From assembly GCF_018139145.2 (NCBI RefSeq), contig NC_059482.1:4662294-4726293 (forward strand): a stretch of DNA of 64,000 nucleotides, written 5' to 3'. The stretch is from Gymnogyps californianus. Its lineage: Eukaryota; Chordata; Aves; Accipitriformes; Cathartidae. The position numbers were made by a program, and so were the translations under genes. This document shows, piece after piece, positions 1 to 13,502 of this stretch. Under the pieces are notes generated by a model that had not been told where the DNA came from, did not search any database, and was given only the letters and a program-made list of their open reading frames with translations. Numbering within the stretch: position 1 is the first letter of the stretch; the number at the start of each line of letters is the position of its first letter.

Positions 1-3000
1 GGTTAAATGCAATAAATATTCATTAGTGAGATAAGCTGATGAATCACACAAATCCTTACTTGTGAATGAATCAATAAATTTATGAAAAGGCTGGTTGAAG
101 ACAAAAAGATATTTCAGTCATTGTAAAGCTAACTGTCCAGTCAGCTTGATAATAAGAATGGATCTCTGACAGGTGCAATGGCTTCATCTAAAACATGCAT
201 AAAATAGCCATAATTTAAGGGAAAACAGCAGAGAAATTACATACTAATGTGCTAATAGCACTTGAGCAGCACTAAAGATTTTTCAGTTTTTTAAATTATC
301 TTTCTTGCTAAATCATTTTTTAGAAATGTCTAATTTAATTGTCTGAAAAAAAAAGATTTTAAGAATTTTCTAGTACTGAGAAAACATCAGAGGTTTCTCT
401 AATTAATACACTGCTCTATAATCAATATTTAGTACATGAAACTTTGCAATGTTAAATTCCAGGTATAAAGGCAACTGTTCTGCCTTGCCGAGTTGCCCAG
501 CATCAGGTGAGCAGGTCTTGTATTGGCTTCTTTAAAGCAGTTCACTCCCATGGTGTAATGAGGTATTTCGAAGATCACATTCAAATTCTACCTCTACAAC
601 ATTTGCACACATTGTAAGTAGACAAATTCACAAAATACTTGCTGTAAAGGGTATTCCCAGTTTCCACATTTATCAAGGAGATTTTTTAAAGGGCTGATCT
701 ATAACCTCAGGGATCAATTTGGACAAAAGCACATCAGATCAATAAAGTAAGGAAGAAAAAGCAAAGCGAGAGAGGAAACAGAGAGAAATAGGAAGGTATT
801 ACTTTTAAGAGGCACTGCATACATCCCCTTGCAAACAAGAACTATTCTCATGAGTAGACCATCTCACTCTTGGCTCCCCTCTAAACCAGCAAAAAGTGCA
901 TTTTTAATAATCATGCAGCTTGTTATTTTTGCATTGAAGTGCCAGATACTGGTTTCTCTCTTAGGGCCAAACACATTTCCATTGGTACACATTCAGCTGC
1001 TCTCAGTAGCTTACTATGGGGAAATACACTAAAATAGATTAGAAAATGTGCCTACCTCTTATAAGAATAATCCTTTACATGATACAACACTGATATAAAC
1101 ACATACATTCTAGAAAAGACACCCAGTCCCTGTACTGCAAAGACTTCAGTTCTCCCCAGCAGGGAGGTCATTTCCTTCATGCTTTATCCAACCCCAACCA
1201 AAACCCATGGAAATATTTCCACTGAGATCAATGAGATCTAGTTGGGTCCATAGGAAGCAGTGATACCAGAGTATTGCGTCCCGTGTCATGCATTTGTAAT
1301 TAATGTTCACAAATTCCTGGTACGGGAGGTATATTCACCTATGATACATGTCCCTGATGCAGGTAGTCCAGCACTCACTCAAAGGTGACTCAGTGGGAGG
1401 TAGATTGTAAACAAGAGTTTTGTCTCAATTTAAATGTCACGTACGTTGTCCTGGGTTCTCTCTAGGACTTGCTAGCACAGCCAGAGGGCATTTCAGTTTA
1501 CCTCTAGTATAAAAAGCTAATATTTTGCCCTCAGTATCTTATGGGATAAAGAAAATATACAAACTTGAAAGCATACAGCAAGAAGTTAGTTTCTAAAAAA
1601 TAAGTGCTATAATTTCAATGCCATATAATAAACTGTGCTTGAAAGAAAGTGAAATCATTCTGTCAAAAAGAATACAGATTGTCAATCAACAGCATTTCTT
1701 TGAAAACAGACTGTAATAAGCATAGCAAAAAAAGTGTTCCATCAAGAGGACTGTCTGTGATTAAAAATGTTACAATGGTATCTTTTAAATTCCTCTAAAT
1801 TCAGAAAAGAGGGAACCTAGAGAACACTGAATACCAACATCAGCAGGCAAAATGTAGTCACATATGCTCAAAGCCTTGGACTACACAGCTCCACTCTTTT
1901 CAAAGGAATTACAAAAAGTGAAGAAAGACTGTAAGAATCAAGCTCCAGAGCACTACATGTAGAGATTTAAGAAGTGATAATCGGAAGCGCTCCATCTATA
2001 ATTCTGCATGGGAAACATTCCTCTTTGTTAGCCATTTGATATCTAGAGCACATGGATGGCCCCTATTCTTTTTCCTTAAAGTATTCCATTAGAAAGGTGA
2101 AAAACAGACACAAAAAAGTAGAGAGTAAATTTTTCTTGTGGTAAGCTTATAGTCTCTTAGAGCAGTCTATGTTTTCTGTATAACTTTTGATCAGTACAAA
2201 ATAAGAGCCAAATATTCAGGTGATACAATCAACAGCTTACAACAGCATCAATATTACAGTCAGAGTAGGGCATTCCTGCATTTACTACACTGGCAACAGG
2301 ACCCTAATGAAAGACATGTAACTTTCAAAGGTGCTAGCTAAAACACACAATAAAAACAAAAGAAATTTCATCACAAAAGTGAAATGCCAAATAAGTTATC
2401 AATTTACTGAACTATCCAAAATTCTGCTTTTGATTTATCACAGAAATCAGACAGATACAGAATGAGGGATGGACTTACTGGGTTCATCCATGTAAGATTA
2501 TCTCTCTATATTACTCATGAGGATTCACAAAAGTACAAAAAATTGTACTTCTTTGAATACAGTGTAAACTTGGCAAAACATACAAGCACATTCTTAATTT
2601 ATAATAGCATTGAAAAGCAGCTGCTTAAGTATTTATTTGTTTATGATGCTTTTTAATACTTTTTGTTTATTATCATCAGGGATATCCTTTTACAACTTGC
2701 TCGTATCTACCATGAATCAACAATGATTAGCATTAAAAGCTACACAATATTCATCACACCAATGTGTTGACTGCCTAAGGGAAGAAGCTAAAGAAAATAA
2801 GGATTTCAATCTTAAGAACAGATAACACAAGATTTAAATGTATTTGACCAAATATTTTTTCTCCATAAAGGTACACTTCTATGAAGTTCTCTTCATAGTG
2901 AGTATAATCAGAGCAGCTTTTATCTGACAAAGACAGAACAAAAGTAAAAAGGACAGTCTTGAGCTAAATATAGCATTGAAATGGGAACAAAGGGATCTTG

Positions 3001-3020
3001 GCAACTCTGCTAAACATCCA

Positions 3021-3095
3021 GTGTGACCTTAAAAAACCCATATAATCTTTTTCATTATTGTTATGGTTCCCCATTTGTAAAATATGGTCAACACA
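3021..3095 (+). mobile_element. Possible MIR-type SINE fragment
   Basis: GTGTGACCTT, an interval of about 35 bp ending in ATCTTTTTCATT, then GGTTCCCCATTTGTAAAATA parallels the MIR core (TGTGACCTTGGGCAAGTCACTTAATCTCT...CAGTTTCCCCATCTGTAAAATGG). Spacing and order agree, identity is moderate. MIR relics are ancient and known in bird genomes. Confidence 0.45.
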
Positions 3096-6000
3096 TATGA
3101 GGACAATACAGATGGTGAGCTGTAAACCAATGTGTAGACCCAATTAAGAAATTTTTAAAAATACTTTCAATAGTCAACTCAAAAGGTAAATAAACTAAAA
3201 ATAACTACAGATCTGCACTTTGAATAATATGGCAAAAAAATTTACATAGTTGCATAGCATCCAGTATAATTGGTTGAATCATTTATTTCAAAGATTTTTC
3301 TAACAAAATAGTAAGGAATCTGAAGGAGGAAGCAACAATACCTTGACTTGCAAATTGGCCCATCTGAAATAACTTCAAAGAGCAGGATTTTCACACCATA
3401 CTGAAACCTTCCCTTAGAAAGGCAAACTCTCTGAAGCACCTTGTATTGGGTCTCCCAACTTTGCTGCTTTTGAAAACATGTCCAGTTCTAAAGGTGGTCA
3501 GTGGGACTAGTTCTTTACAGTAAGACTTTACAGGAAGAATTTTCACTGATATCAAATGAGGTTCCCAGGATGGTGTGTTAATATGAATGAGGCTTTGGTT
3601 ACAAAACCTATTAAAGATGAAAGCAGTCAGGAGTATGTTTTCCTTTAATGTCACATTTTATTTTGAGGAGGTTCTGATTTTTCTAAGGTGGTGTACTTCA
3701 ATAACCACATGAATTCTACAAGTTTTTCCTTAAAACTTTTAAAATACCACTTAGAAATTCTATCAATATATTTACATTTATTGTATACCAAAAATAAAAC
3801 CTGCCTATACTATGAAGATATAGAGGTAGATGAAGATGACCTAACATGAGGGACATCCTGTATTAACTGTCAGAAACCAAGACCTGGTTCAGAAATACAG
3901 CTATAGTAGACCTAAATGCTCTTTGTAATAAACATATTGAAAGCATAAATAGCTTATACATAAGTATGAGATAACTCTAACACTTACTTTACCAAAAAAA
4001 CCCAAGACCAAAATAAAATAAATGTACACGCATTTTAAAGATCACAGTCTGGAGCGTATCTCTTATTTCCTCTTCTTCAGCTAAAGCAGGAGAAATAACA
4101 GCAATGAACAAGTACACATTAAGGGTATCATAACTTATCATCAAGCTGAAAGAAACCACAAAGATTTCAAAAAGATTTACTGATCAGCTGGAGACTTGAG
4201 AGATTAAGGTAACAACAAATTTTAAGTGAAAACAACATAGTTGGATTTGAGCTTCATTTTCTCATTTGCACTTCAATAAAAACACATTTTTCTTAAGAAT
4301 ACTTTTTCTTAACAAAGAAAAACCACAAAAGGTATGTCCAGTTATGTAATCCTGCTAGATGCTGCATTCTTAATGAAATATTGAGATGCTCAGGACTATA
4401 CCTTAGATGTCAGTAACTGGTGGTTTGAAATAGCGCTAAGAATAAGTACATAAAAAGGAGCATTTAATCATGCAGTCACCATTAAAGTGCTCATGGCACA
4501 TCACTTTTTCAAAATTAGAAGTCTCCAAATGTGGGAAAACATCTCTTTTGGCACGTTTAGTTTGACTGACAGAGTAGTCAGACAATGTGGTGGAAGTTTG
4601 GGGCTATGCTCACCAAAGCTTCCAAAATCAAAGGTAAAATTAAAATGTTGCAGGGTTATCAGCCACTCTTTCATAAGAGATTTTAGCCAGTTTTCTATAG
4701 AATACCTATCTCTAATCAGAAAAGTCATGAACAATTACCATATCAATCAAGTGTAATAAAACACATAACAAAAGTCTCTAGATCTCTCTTCAACACACTT
4801 AGTTTGTGCCTGTTCACCTCTTGTGCTTTGTCTCTCTCACCTGATCAAAGAACAGCTAAGTGAACACAACACTGATAAAAGTCCATATCCTTTCTCAGCT
4901 TTAATTAGGGTCCACTACTGGAAAACTGTCACTCAGGTTGATCTGTTATCTTTAGACCTCCATGGTGAATGCTTTGCTTCTGGTGCTCTCCTCCTGGGCA
5001 CAAATCCCCCAAGATTATCCCCAACTATCAGAAAAGGAACCCACAGAAAGGAAAATCGTTTTGTATTAAAGCAGCTTGAGAAGCCAATGGGGAAAAATGA
5101 GAAAGAGTTATTGGAATGACTAATAGCACAGCAGGTGTTATATTAAAAAAGGTGTAGTATAAAATGAGATAATAAAAAACAGGTTAGTAGAAATTCATCC
5201 CCAGTGAATCATAATTTTAAAATATTTGCAGAAACAAATGGAATTACAATATAAAATCCCAATTATTTAGAATTGAGGTGAGTATCTTCCTGCCTTACAT
5301 ATTTACCAAAGAACTATAGAGATGCTGAAAAAGCTTTTTAAAATATAAAGTAATGAGAAAAATAATTTTCTCATAATAAAATCCTTGACAAACAAGTTAT
5401 AACTGCATAACAAAAAATTCACCTATTAAAACTTCCTAACTGCCAAAACTTCATGCAAATGCACTGAAAGCTAACCTTGTAAGAGGTGTAGAAAATCTCA
5501 TTACTGCTAGGAGATTCCAGTTAGAAATTTGTACAGAAAAGCTAGTAATGGGAAAGTGTTGACTTCATGCTTTGTTCTTAACAGTTTGCACAGTTGCACA
5601 TACTGACTAACATTTGAACATATAGTATCATGTTTGGTTTTTTTTTATGGGAGTAAACATTTTGTGGCAGATTTTTCAGTATTTCATATGACTGCAAGTT
5701 TATTTGGGGTATTGCTGAATTTTGAATTGATTGCAGAATTTACATTGCTAGACATAATCTACATTTGGGAATGAAACTTTCTTAATTCTTTTGATTTATT
5801 GGTTGTTGCAGAAGATCACATCATCAGGAAGCAATGTTTCATTTATCCTAGTATACTGAGAAATGGACAAAAAGTCTTTTTCTTCCAGTTCTGTACTATC
5901 TGTATTTTCCTCTCAAAGGCTGCAAGTATTTGTTGTGAAACCTATCTGAGAGTTCAAGGCTGCTAATTAAGATGCGAATAGTTAGGTAGCTCAAATCACT

Positions 6001-7651
6001 AACAGTTCTCATGGCCTTTTTGCAGACTTTCAGTCTACTGTAACAGGTTCTCCTGTGTCCTCTTTAAAACAGTTATCAATTGGTCAACACATAGTCAAAA
6101 TTTCCAATTTGCTGCCATCATCCATGGCCTCTTGCCATCACCAATTAGTGCATTATTCTCAAAATGACGGTTCCCTATTACTCTCTATACAATCCATGTG
6201 ATTGTCAGCTGGGTAAATGTGATGGAGAATTTATTCTTGAATGCATTGCATGCATGTAATCAATCACTTACGTTATTGGCATATCAACTGGCTATATGTC
6301 ATTAAAAAAGAAATTTACTAAATGGCAGGTGTGAATGGCCGTAATTTATTCATTCTTTCTGCAACTCAGCTGTCAAAATATCAACCTAAAATTATATTGT
6401 TAAAAGAATTTATCCAATAAGAGAGAATTACTTTTTTTCCTAAGGACTAGAGGCAGCAACCACATTTAGCCTTAAACAGTTTATCCAGTTTTAAAATTGT
6501 TGTTGAAGTGACACTAAGAAAGCCCTAGGAAAGCATGAAGTGAAACATCAGTGTCAAGACAATGATTTTATCCAATGAACTCCATACATCAGTGCTGATT
6601 CTGTATTGCACTCGGTAACAGCTGCTGAATCAGAGAGGGACCTAAAGAATATACTATCAGTCCCCCAACACACATCCACAAAGTTCTGCTGTTGGAGTGC
6701 TACAGAAGCAGAGCTCTTAACTCCTTTGATAAATACTGTAAAAATGATTAAGGATCACAGGAAAACATCAAGAAGGAATGTCTCTTGGCAAAGCGTCTAA
6801 CCTAAACTCAGCATAATCCTAACAGTCATCTTGAAATGCCAGAGGAAGATCTGGATATGAACCCTTTGTTTGAGATCCATGTCTCTAGATTTGCACGGTG
6901 GCTACATCCCAGCTTAGTAACGACCAAATTAATCTAATCAAATTGTAGCCATGGAAAAGTTAAGCATACAATCCAACACAATAACCCATACTTCTGTTAA
7001 AGTCAAGGAGAGCAAGAGTCCTTTTTGTCATGTAGTTCATCTGCTGCCCTAAAACCTCTTTGAGGATGAAATGAGTGGTCCTCAAGAGCAGATAGTAAGT
7101 AATTTTTTATTCAGCTGGAATTCAGGGACCTTAGTGTTGTAATAATTCTACTCTGAGTCAGGTTTCCACCATCCACAATGCCAGGCAAGCCTGACCTTCA
7201 CACCACCTGCCCTCACTTAATTTGATCCCCATGCCAAGACCAAGCATCCCAATTCCCTCTAATTGCTTGCTAGGTGACCTCTATTTCTCTCTCACTTAAC
7301 AATGAAATCAATCTTGTGAGGTGCAAGGCAACCTCAGCAAAAAGCTGAGCTCCTTTCCTTCCACAGAGTAAAATGGATGCACTTCAGCATCTTGAAGAAT
7401 CTGAGCCTTCCGGAAAAAATTGCAGGAAAATAAATTGTTGGGATTTGAGACCATAAAGCCTCCTCAGTGGCAAAAGCAATGAAAAGATGTCACTCAACAG
7501 CAGGACAAGGCATTAGACTTTGCTGATAATTTAGATATCGGTGAACTTTGTCTGTTTACAAATCCTGACAGAAATAGACACTAAATTCCATTAGCGATCT
7601 GGCAGCTTGAGGTTTAGTTTCAATTGAGAAAAAACCCAAACCAAAACAAAT

Positions 7652-7715
7652 GGGGGGGGAGATGGAAAAAGAAAAAAAAAGAAAAAAAGAAAAGGACATC
7701 CCTCCCTCCTGCCCC
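7652..7715. repeat. Purine-rich tract (G8, then A-rich) switching to pyrimidine run
   Basis: Eight G, then AGATGG, then A runs interrupted by single G up to 7697 make an almost pure purine strand, followed directly by ATCCCTCCCTCCTGCCCCC. Such tracts can form triplex DNA; here it is simply low-complexity sequence. Confidence 0.75.
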
Positions 7716-10190
7716 CAAACCCTAAGGACAAAACCCCTGAACCTGTGAGCAAAATTTAAACCCAGAAATCAGACTGCTCCTTAATGAGATCTGCATATAC
7801 AGCACCAAAGGAGTGATTTATTAAGGAACTTGTGTCTTAATGAAGGTGTGGCCCATAGCTAGATCTTCTAAATGGAATAAAAAGATCTCTTCGTGCCCCT
7901 GCAGTGTCCTTCAGCTGTGTCTGTCTTATTGTTTTGATAAGACACAATTAGAAAGGTAGCAGTGGCTGTGCCAAAAACAAAGCAACATCTGCACAGAAAG
8001 TCATGAAAGCGATATGCCAAAAGCCACACAAACCTCCAGTACATGTAGAAAGCAAGCACAGCATGAGACAGGTTGCAAAACCTTTACAAAAACCAGTCGG
8101 CACTGGGTTCTGCAGGAATACTGAAGTAAAGAAATGAAACTACACTTGGTCTCTATTCGAATAATGAAGGTGAGATTCAAACTGTTTGGCAAATGGTATT
8201 CTGCGTGAAAAAAAGCACCAGAAGCTAACAATCTTAATATAAGGGAGACAAAAGAGCAATGACTCATTTTTATATAAAGTCATTCTGCACTTAAAATTTA
8301 CCTTTGCATACATTATATATTATATAAAGCTACATATGCACCTTCAACTCTAACAGGACTTGATCTTTCCACAATCATCCACTGTGATTGCTGAAAGTTT
8401 TTCATTCCCATTCTTAATAACTGGAGAAGGGGACTGTCACTAACTGATGTCTGCAACTACTTCTTGTAACATGAGTTAAATGTGGATTTGGTCTTGAAAG
8501 TTCTAATTCAGAAGGTGAGTTGTACCTCTGCTGGACGCACACTGCATGAAGGGCTTGCACTAAGCTCACATAGTAAAATAGCTCCTATTGTATGTGAGAG
8601 GATCTTATCCCTGCCTAGTAATCCTACCCAAACAAGATAAAGGCATAAGATTCCCTAAAATCAATAAGGGATGCATTCCAGAAAACAGTACAGACATTTG
8701 TATATTGTCCACATTTTATTACTATACTCAATTCATATTGCTTTACTTGTTTGTTAGGACATCATTAGCATCAAGTTCTGAATATTATAATTAAAAATGG
8801 TTCAGAGAGTGACAGCTCTCCCTGAAGAAGAAATCTGAAAGCAATTTGTAATCAGAAAGCCAGAGTCCATAAGCATGTATAATGAAGCCTAGCAAGTTTC
8901 AACACCATAGCTGCTACAAACATTTCAGCAAAGTTTTAACTAGTTTGCACGCAGCAAGCTGTTGTGAGCTTGATTAAAATACAAGCAAAGGCCAAGTTTG
9001 TCATCTCTTTGAGATGTCTTTCCAATGATTATACTGTGTAACCAATTCCCCAAAGAAAACATAAGTTGTTTAGACAAGGTTGCTGCTTCAAGACACTAAT
9101 ATTTTCCAAAAAGTTTACTAAGTCAATCACAGATATCTGTGATCAACAGGCTAATGAAATCTGGGGCAAAACATAGCTTAGACCACACAAAGGACCACCA
9201 AAATCCATAGGTACAGGATTTAACCAGCTGACTTCAAATGAGAGCTGAAACATCAGTGTTACAGTGGATGTGTTTTTTCTCTCGCTAAACTAACACAGAA
9301 TGCAAACAGAGAGAAATCTATTAAAATAATTTTTATTATTTGACCACACTAATTTAAGGTACGTTAAATGCATGACTTGGGAAGAATGCTGTTACAGTAA
9401 AACTGAAATAGTTTAGCAGTAATTTCAGCATCTCAAATCATGCATCCTAAGCAGACCGTGGAAAATTATCATTGTACTATTAAAAATAAAACATGCTCCA
9501 AAATGATTTGAGCACTATATATGAAATGCAGCTTTCAAAATAAACATACATCCTGAAATAATATCCTTAAATCCAAAAAGCTGTAAAAAGCTCTGACATT
9601 ACTTATTATTAAAGGTGTTTCTCATGAGTCTAGATGATTTTGTGATTTATCTTTATTTTCCTACTGTAGTTCCAAGTTCAACCTACAATTTCATGCCAAA
9701 ATATTAGGTAATTAAGAAATGATTACACCCCACTGCTTCTGAATTTGTCCTTCAGATAACTGCTAATTTAGCACCAAAATGGCACATTAGAGCACTGGAC
9801 CTAGTGGCTGTGGTCGTACCTTGATTTACAAAGTCTTGGAAGGAAAGTACAGTATGATGCTGTGACAGAAAGCTGTATGATGATTCACTGTTTTTACCTG
9901 CTACTAACACTGAACAAAGAACATTTCTATAGGATCAGAAATAAGGGCAAAATATTTTAGGAGCTATGTTTCCTTCAAACAACATCTATGCACTCTCCCT
10001 GTCAGAAATAGTAACTCATATTGTAACTCGGCAATCAGGGTATTACAACTGTAGTTTGCAGAAAAAAATACAGACTGTTCCTGTGCTGGAGGAATAGAAG
10101 TGGAAGGCACTTCATGGTTGGTCTGCTGATGGTGTTGGGGGAAACAGGGCTTGTAATACCTGCTGCTCTCAGCTGAACTGAGAGAATATT

Positions 10191-10252
10191 CCAAACATGG
10201 GATGGACCATAGTTCTATCTCTTGTTTCTATCGAAAATGGCAAATAATGGAT
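10191..10252 (-). mobile_element. Possible ancient CR1/L3-like 3'-end fragment
   Basis: ATGGGATGGACCATAGTTCT followed by ATCTCTTGTTTCTATCG and AAAATGGCAAATAATGGAT resembles the same block (TGGGTCAGACCATAGGTCCATCT, CCTGTCTCC, AGTGGCCAATA) seen better preserved at 31.5 kb. The segment is short and strongly diverged, so chance resemblance remains possible. Confidence 0.4.
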
Positions 10253-11068
10253 CCAGCCTGCTGTTGGAGACAAGGTGAACTCAAAGCATGGACTTGGAGC
10301 ACTCTACTAGCTCTAATGAAGGTAATGTGATCCTGTGGCTTCCAGGCACTTGTGACATTGTAGCCATACAGTGAGTGATACTGCTTTGGGAAAAAAGCTT
10401 GTTATGTTCATAAATTTTCTGTAAGTTCTCTACCGTAGCATTTGGCAATTGCTTAATTGTTTGAATTACTCCCCAATTAATGTGTTTGCAGGGAACTACC
10501 AGCCAATATTTTCTGTCATTTAATAGTTTCTCCTCTTAGTCCTTTTGCATTTTTTTTCATACTTTCCAACATATAGTTGTCTTTGTTATACATTTAACTT
10601 GGTATGTATCTTTTTAACTTGTATTTAATTGTTTTTGACTCTCAGTTACCACAGTGCCCTTTTTCATGTAATAGCAGACAGCAATGAATGACAGAAAAGC
10701 TGTGAATTTTCAAGGGTGACTGCAATTTTTTTCTCTTGTAAGTCTATTCCTTATGATAAAAGAAGCAGTATACATCTGTTCTGCAATAGACAACTTATTA
10801 TCTTTTTGGGCTTCTGTTAGCTACGAGCTGTGCAACTTTTTTTTTCTTTTAAAAGGATGGTCATTTGCAATTGAAGTAGTGGATCTGTTGTATACATTTA
10901 GCAAGAGATTTCCTTTGTCATTTATACAGCTGGAGCGTAACCCTAAAAAGTTAAGAAATTAAGGAAAAACAAGAAAAATAATGAACCTTTTAAGCTTGTT
11001 AACTAAGATGAAAATGTTGCAAGAATACTGGAAAAAGACTAGCATTTCCTTTTGAACACATACTTTCC

Positions 11069-11110
11069 GGGGGGGGGGGGACGGGGACGGACACGACAGG
11101 GACACGACCA
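11069..11110. repeat. G12 homopolymer and GGGACAC/GACACGAC low-complexity tract
   Basis: Twelve G at 11069-11080 are followed by ACGGGG, ACGG and two copies of GACACGAC. It is G-rich on the plus strand only and stands out from the AT-rich surroundings. Confidence 0.8.
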
Positions 11111-11360
11111 AAACCAAAACAAACTAGCAAGTCTGGGTCAATTCCTATGGGCATGGAAATCATGTACCATCATAGGAGCACTCTACTGAACTCCACTGGC
11201 AATGTATAGTGCTATGTCAGCAGTCCAGAAGGTAAAGCATTTCTTCTACTTTATGAGACATCTTAACAACTCAAAGTCCATATTAGATTCATGCATTTGG
11301 CATCCAAGATCCTCTGCTGAAAATAAAAACAGAGAATGTACCAGATTTAAATATATATGT

Positions 11361-11377
11361 AAAAAAAAAAAAAAAAA
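11361..11377. repeat. A17 homopolymer
   Basis: Seventeen A after ATATATATGT. No retrocopy is recognisable upstream, so it is annotated as a plain homopolymer. Confidence 0.85.
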
Positions 11378-13488
11378 GAGAACAGCTGAAAAGCTTATCG
11401 AAATCTTTAGTTGCCTGCAATTCATTAGCTACCATCAAGAAAAAAGAGTTAATGAGACACAAGAATTAAGAAAAGGGTATGCTTGTATAGGGGAATCCCA
11501 TAACCATAAATGTATAGACATCCCTCTTTTAGCTATTCTTTTTAATTTCTGACTTATAGTTTAAGTGAGGCATTAAAAAACATATAAAGTTTTAACACTA
11601 GGGCTTTTCAGTATATTTAATATACTGGAATGATGTCACCTTCAGTAGTTCTTGAATATCATTAGTAGGTGTCTCCCACCCTCTCTAGAGGTCTATTTCA
11701 CAAGATGCTTTAATTATTCCTAAACTATTCTTAACAGAAATTAGCACATCAAAGCAATGAGAAACCAAAGAGAAAAAATTCCCTTTGTAGAAGTCCTCAA
11801 GTTCATGTATTGAGCCTGTGTGATTATAAAAGGTACCATTTCTGTAAAAGTGTTGTAAAAAGAGGACACCGAGAGAGTGATAAAGTAATTTTTTTCCTAG
11901 CTCCTAAAAATTCAATTAAATGAAAGAGTTCTTCAAAACTCTCAATGTTTTACAGATTGGCTGCTGCAATGTAGTTTTTCAAAGTACATACTTATTCAAA
12001 ACCAACATCAAACTGGCTTGTTAGCTTAATCCAGCTTCTGTTCAAGTCAATGGTTAAGCTACAAAAAAAAATACCCAAAAATTCTCACTTAGGAAGTCCT
12101 AAGAGGAAGCCTGAATTTGATTTTCTCAGTACCTTACCTTAATGGGCCAAATCAATCCCCGCTGATATTTAGTGGCATCAGGTTTGAATTCAATCTTTAA
12201 CAAGAGCTTTGTCCATGCCACAGTGAAAGAACTTGAACCCGCGATATTTTGATTTTAAAAAGAATTCCAGGAGGAGTAAACATATCAAAACCAAGAAACA
12301 AGAAATAGTAAATTATAATCAATCATTTGATAATTCCACTCCATAAAATAGAGCTCCCAATAACTCCTCTTATCCAATGCCATAGCTGAAAGCCTTGTTA
12401 ACAGAGATCTCAAGGAAAAGGAGTTCCAGATCATTGGGCATTTTATGTCACTTTAATGTTTAGGGAGGCAGCTGAGGAAATATATTAGCTTATGCTTATG
12501 TTCCAGTATTCATAACAGACAGAGTTTATGGGCTAAATGAAGGACCAGGTTTCTTTTTTAATAGATGCCTGCAATATAATTTCCATGGTATAAAGTATAA
12601 TTAAATTAAAATATTCATTCTATTATGCATTTTAACTTTAGGTTGAATCAACTACAGAGATACACTTGCTGACTTGTTTTGCCAAGCTAACTCTCTGCAG
12701 GGGAGATTAACAAGGGAGACAGGCTGTGAAACAGATTCATTCTGGGACTTGTGGATTTTAAGATTAGATTGGCCATTTCTTTTTATGCAAAATGTAAACA
12801 TATTTGCAATTATTTCTGAGAAAGCTAAGTACTCATAAGATATTATTGTATGCTACTGTACGGAGGCATATAGCTGCATTTTTCTTTTTAGTTGACACTC
12901 AAATTAGTCCATGGTAAAAATTGTCACTAATCATGTCATCTGAATGAACTGAGATTAGCAGGACTGGTAAATGACTGCATCCTTACTCACACTCTCTTGA
13001 AACAAAAAAACAACCGACAAACCATAATGTTTTTCCTCTCATGAGAAGGAACATGAGTTTGATGGTTGATGGCTATTTAGCAATCATCATTGCTTTGAGT
13101 CTGACGTACAGGTTAATGAAAGAAATTTGTGTGTTTAGATTTACTTTTACTCCATGGCTCTTGACTGTGACTGATAGATAAAAAAATCACAGCAGTATCA
13201 ACAAAAAAATAATATCATCATATAATGGACTTGTAGGAAGATTTGTTATTGTCTGCTGTTACATTCACTAACTCAAAGTTGACCAATCTCATCAAAGAAG
13301 ACTGCATAAAGTTCCACCTTCCCAACTGGTATAAGCTGTCACAGCCCAGTGTGCAACAAAGTTGAGAAGACTACCCAGCTGCTTCCTGGGTAGGACCGAA
13401 CAACAGTTGTGACAACACCTGGGACAACACAGAACACAACAAGGACACCTCCTACAAGTGCATTTTCTCTTGAATAGTTAGGAGGGGG

Positions 13489-13502
13489 AAAAAAAAAAAA
13501 AA
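13489..13502. repeat. A14 homopolymer after GGAGGGGG
   Basis: About fourteen A directly follow a short G-rich purine run. Nothing recognisable precedes it. Confidence 0.8.

Noticed and set aside
4823..5119. 98-codon plus-strand frame
   Set aside because: No family resemblance; composition matches the intron.
11202..11552. 116-codon plus-strand frame
   Set aside because: It includes an A17 homopolymer read as poly-Lys and has no domain or splice context.
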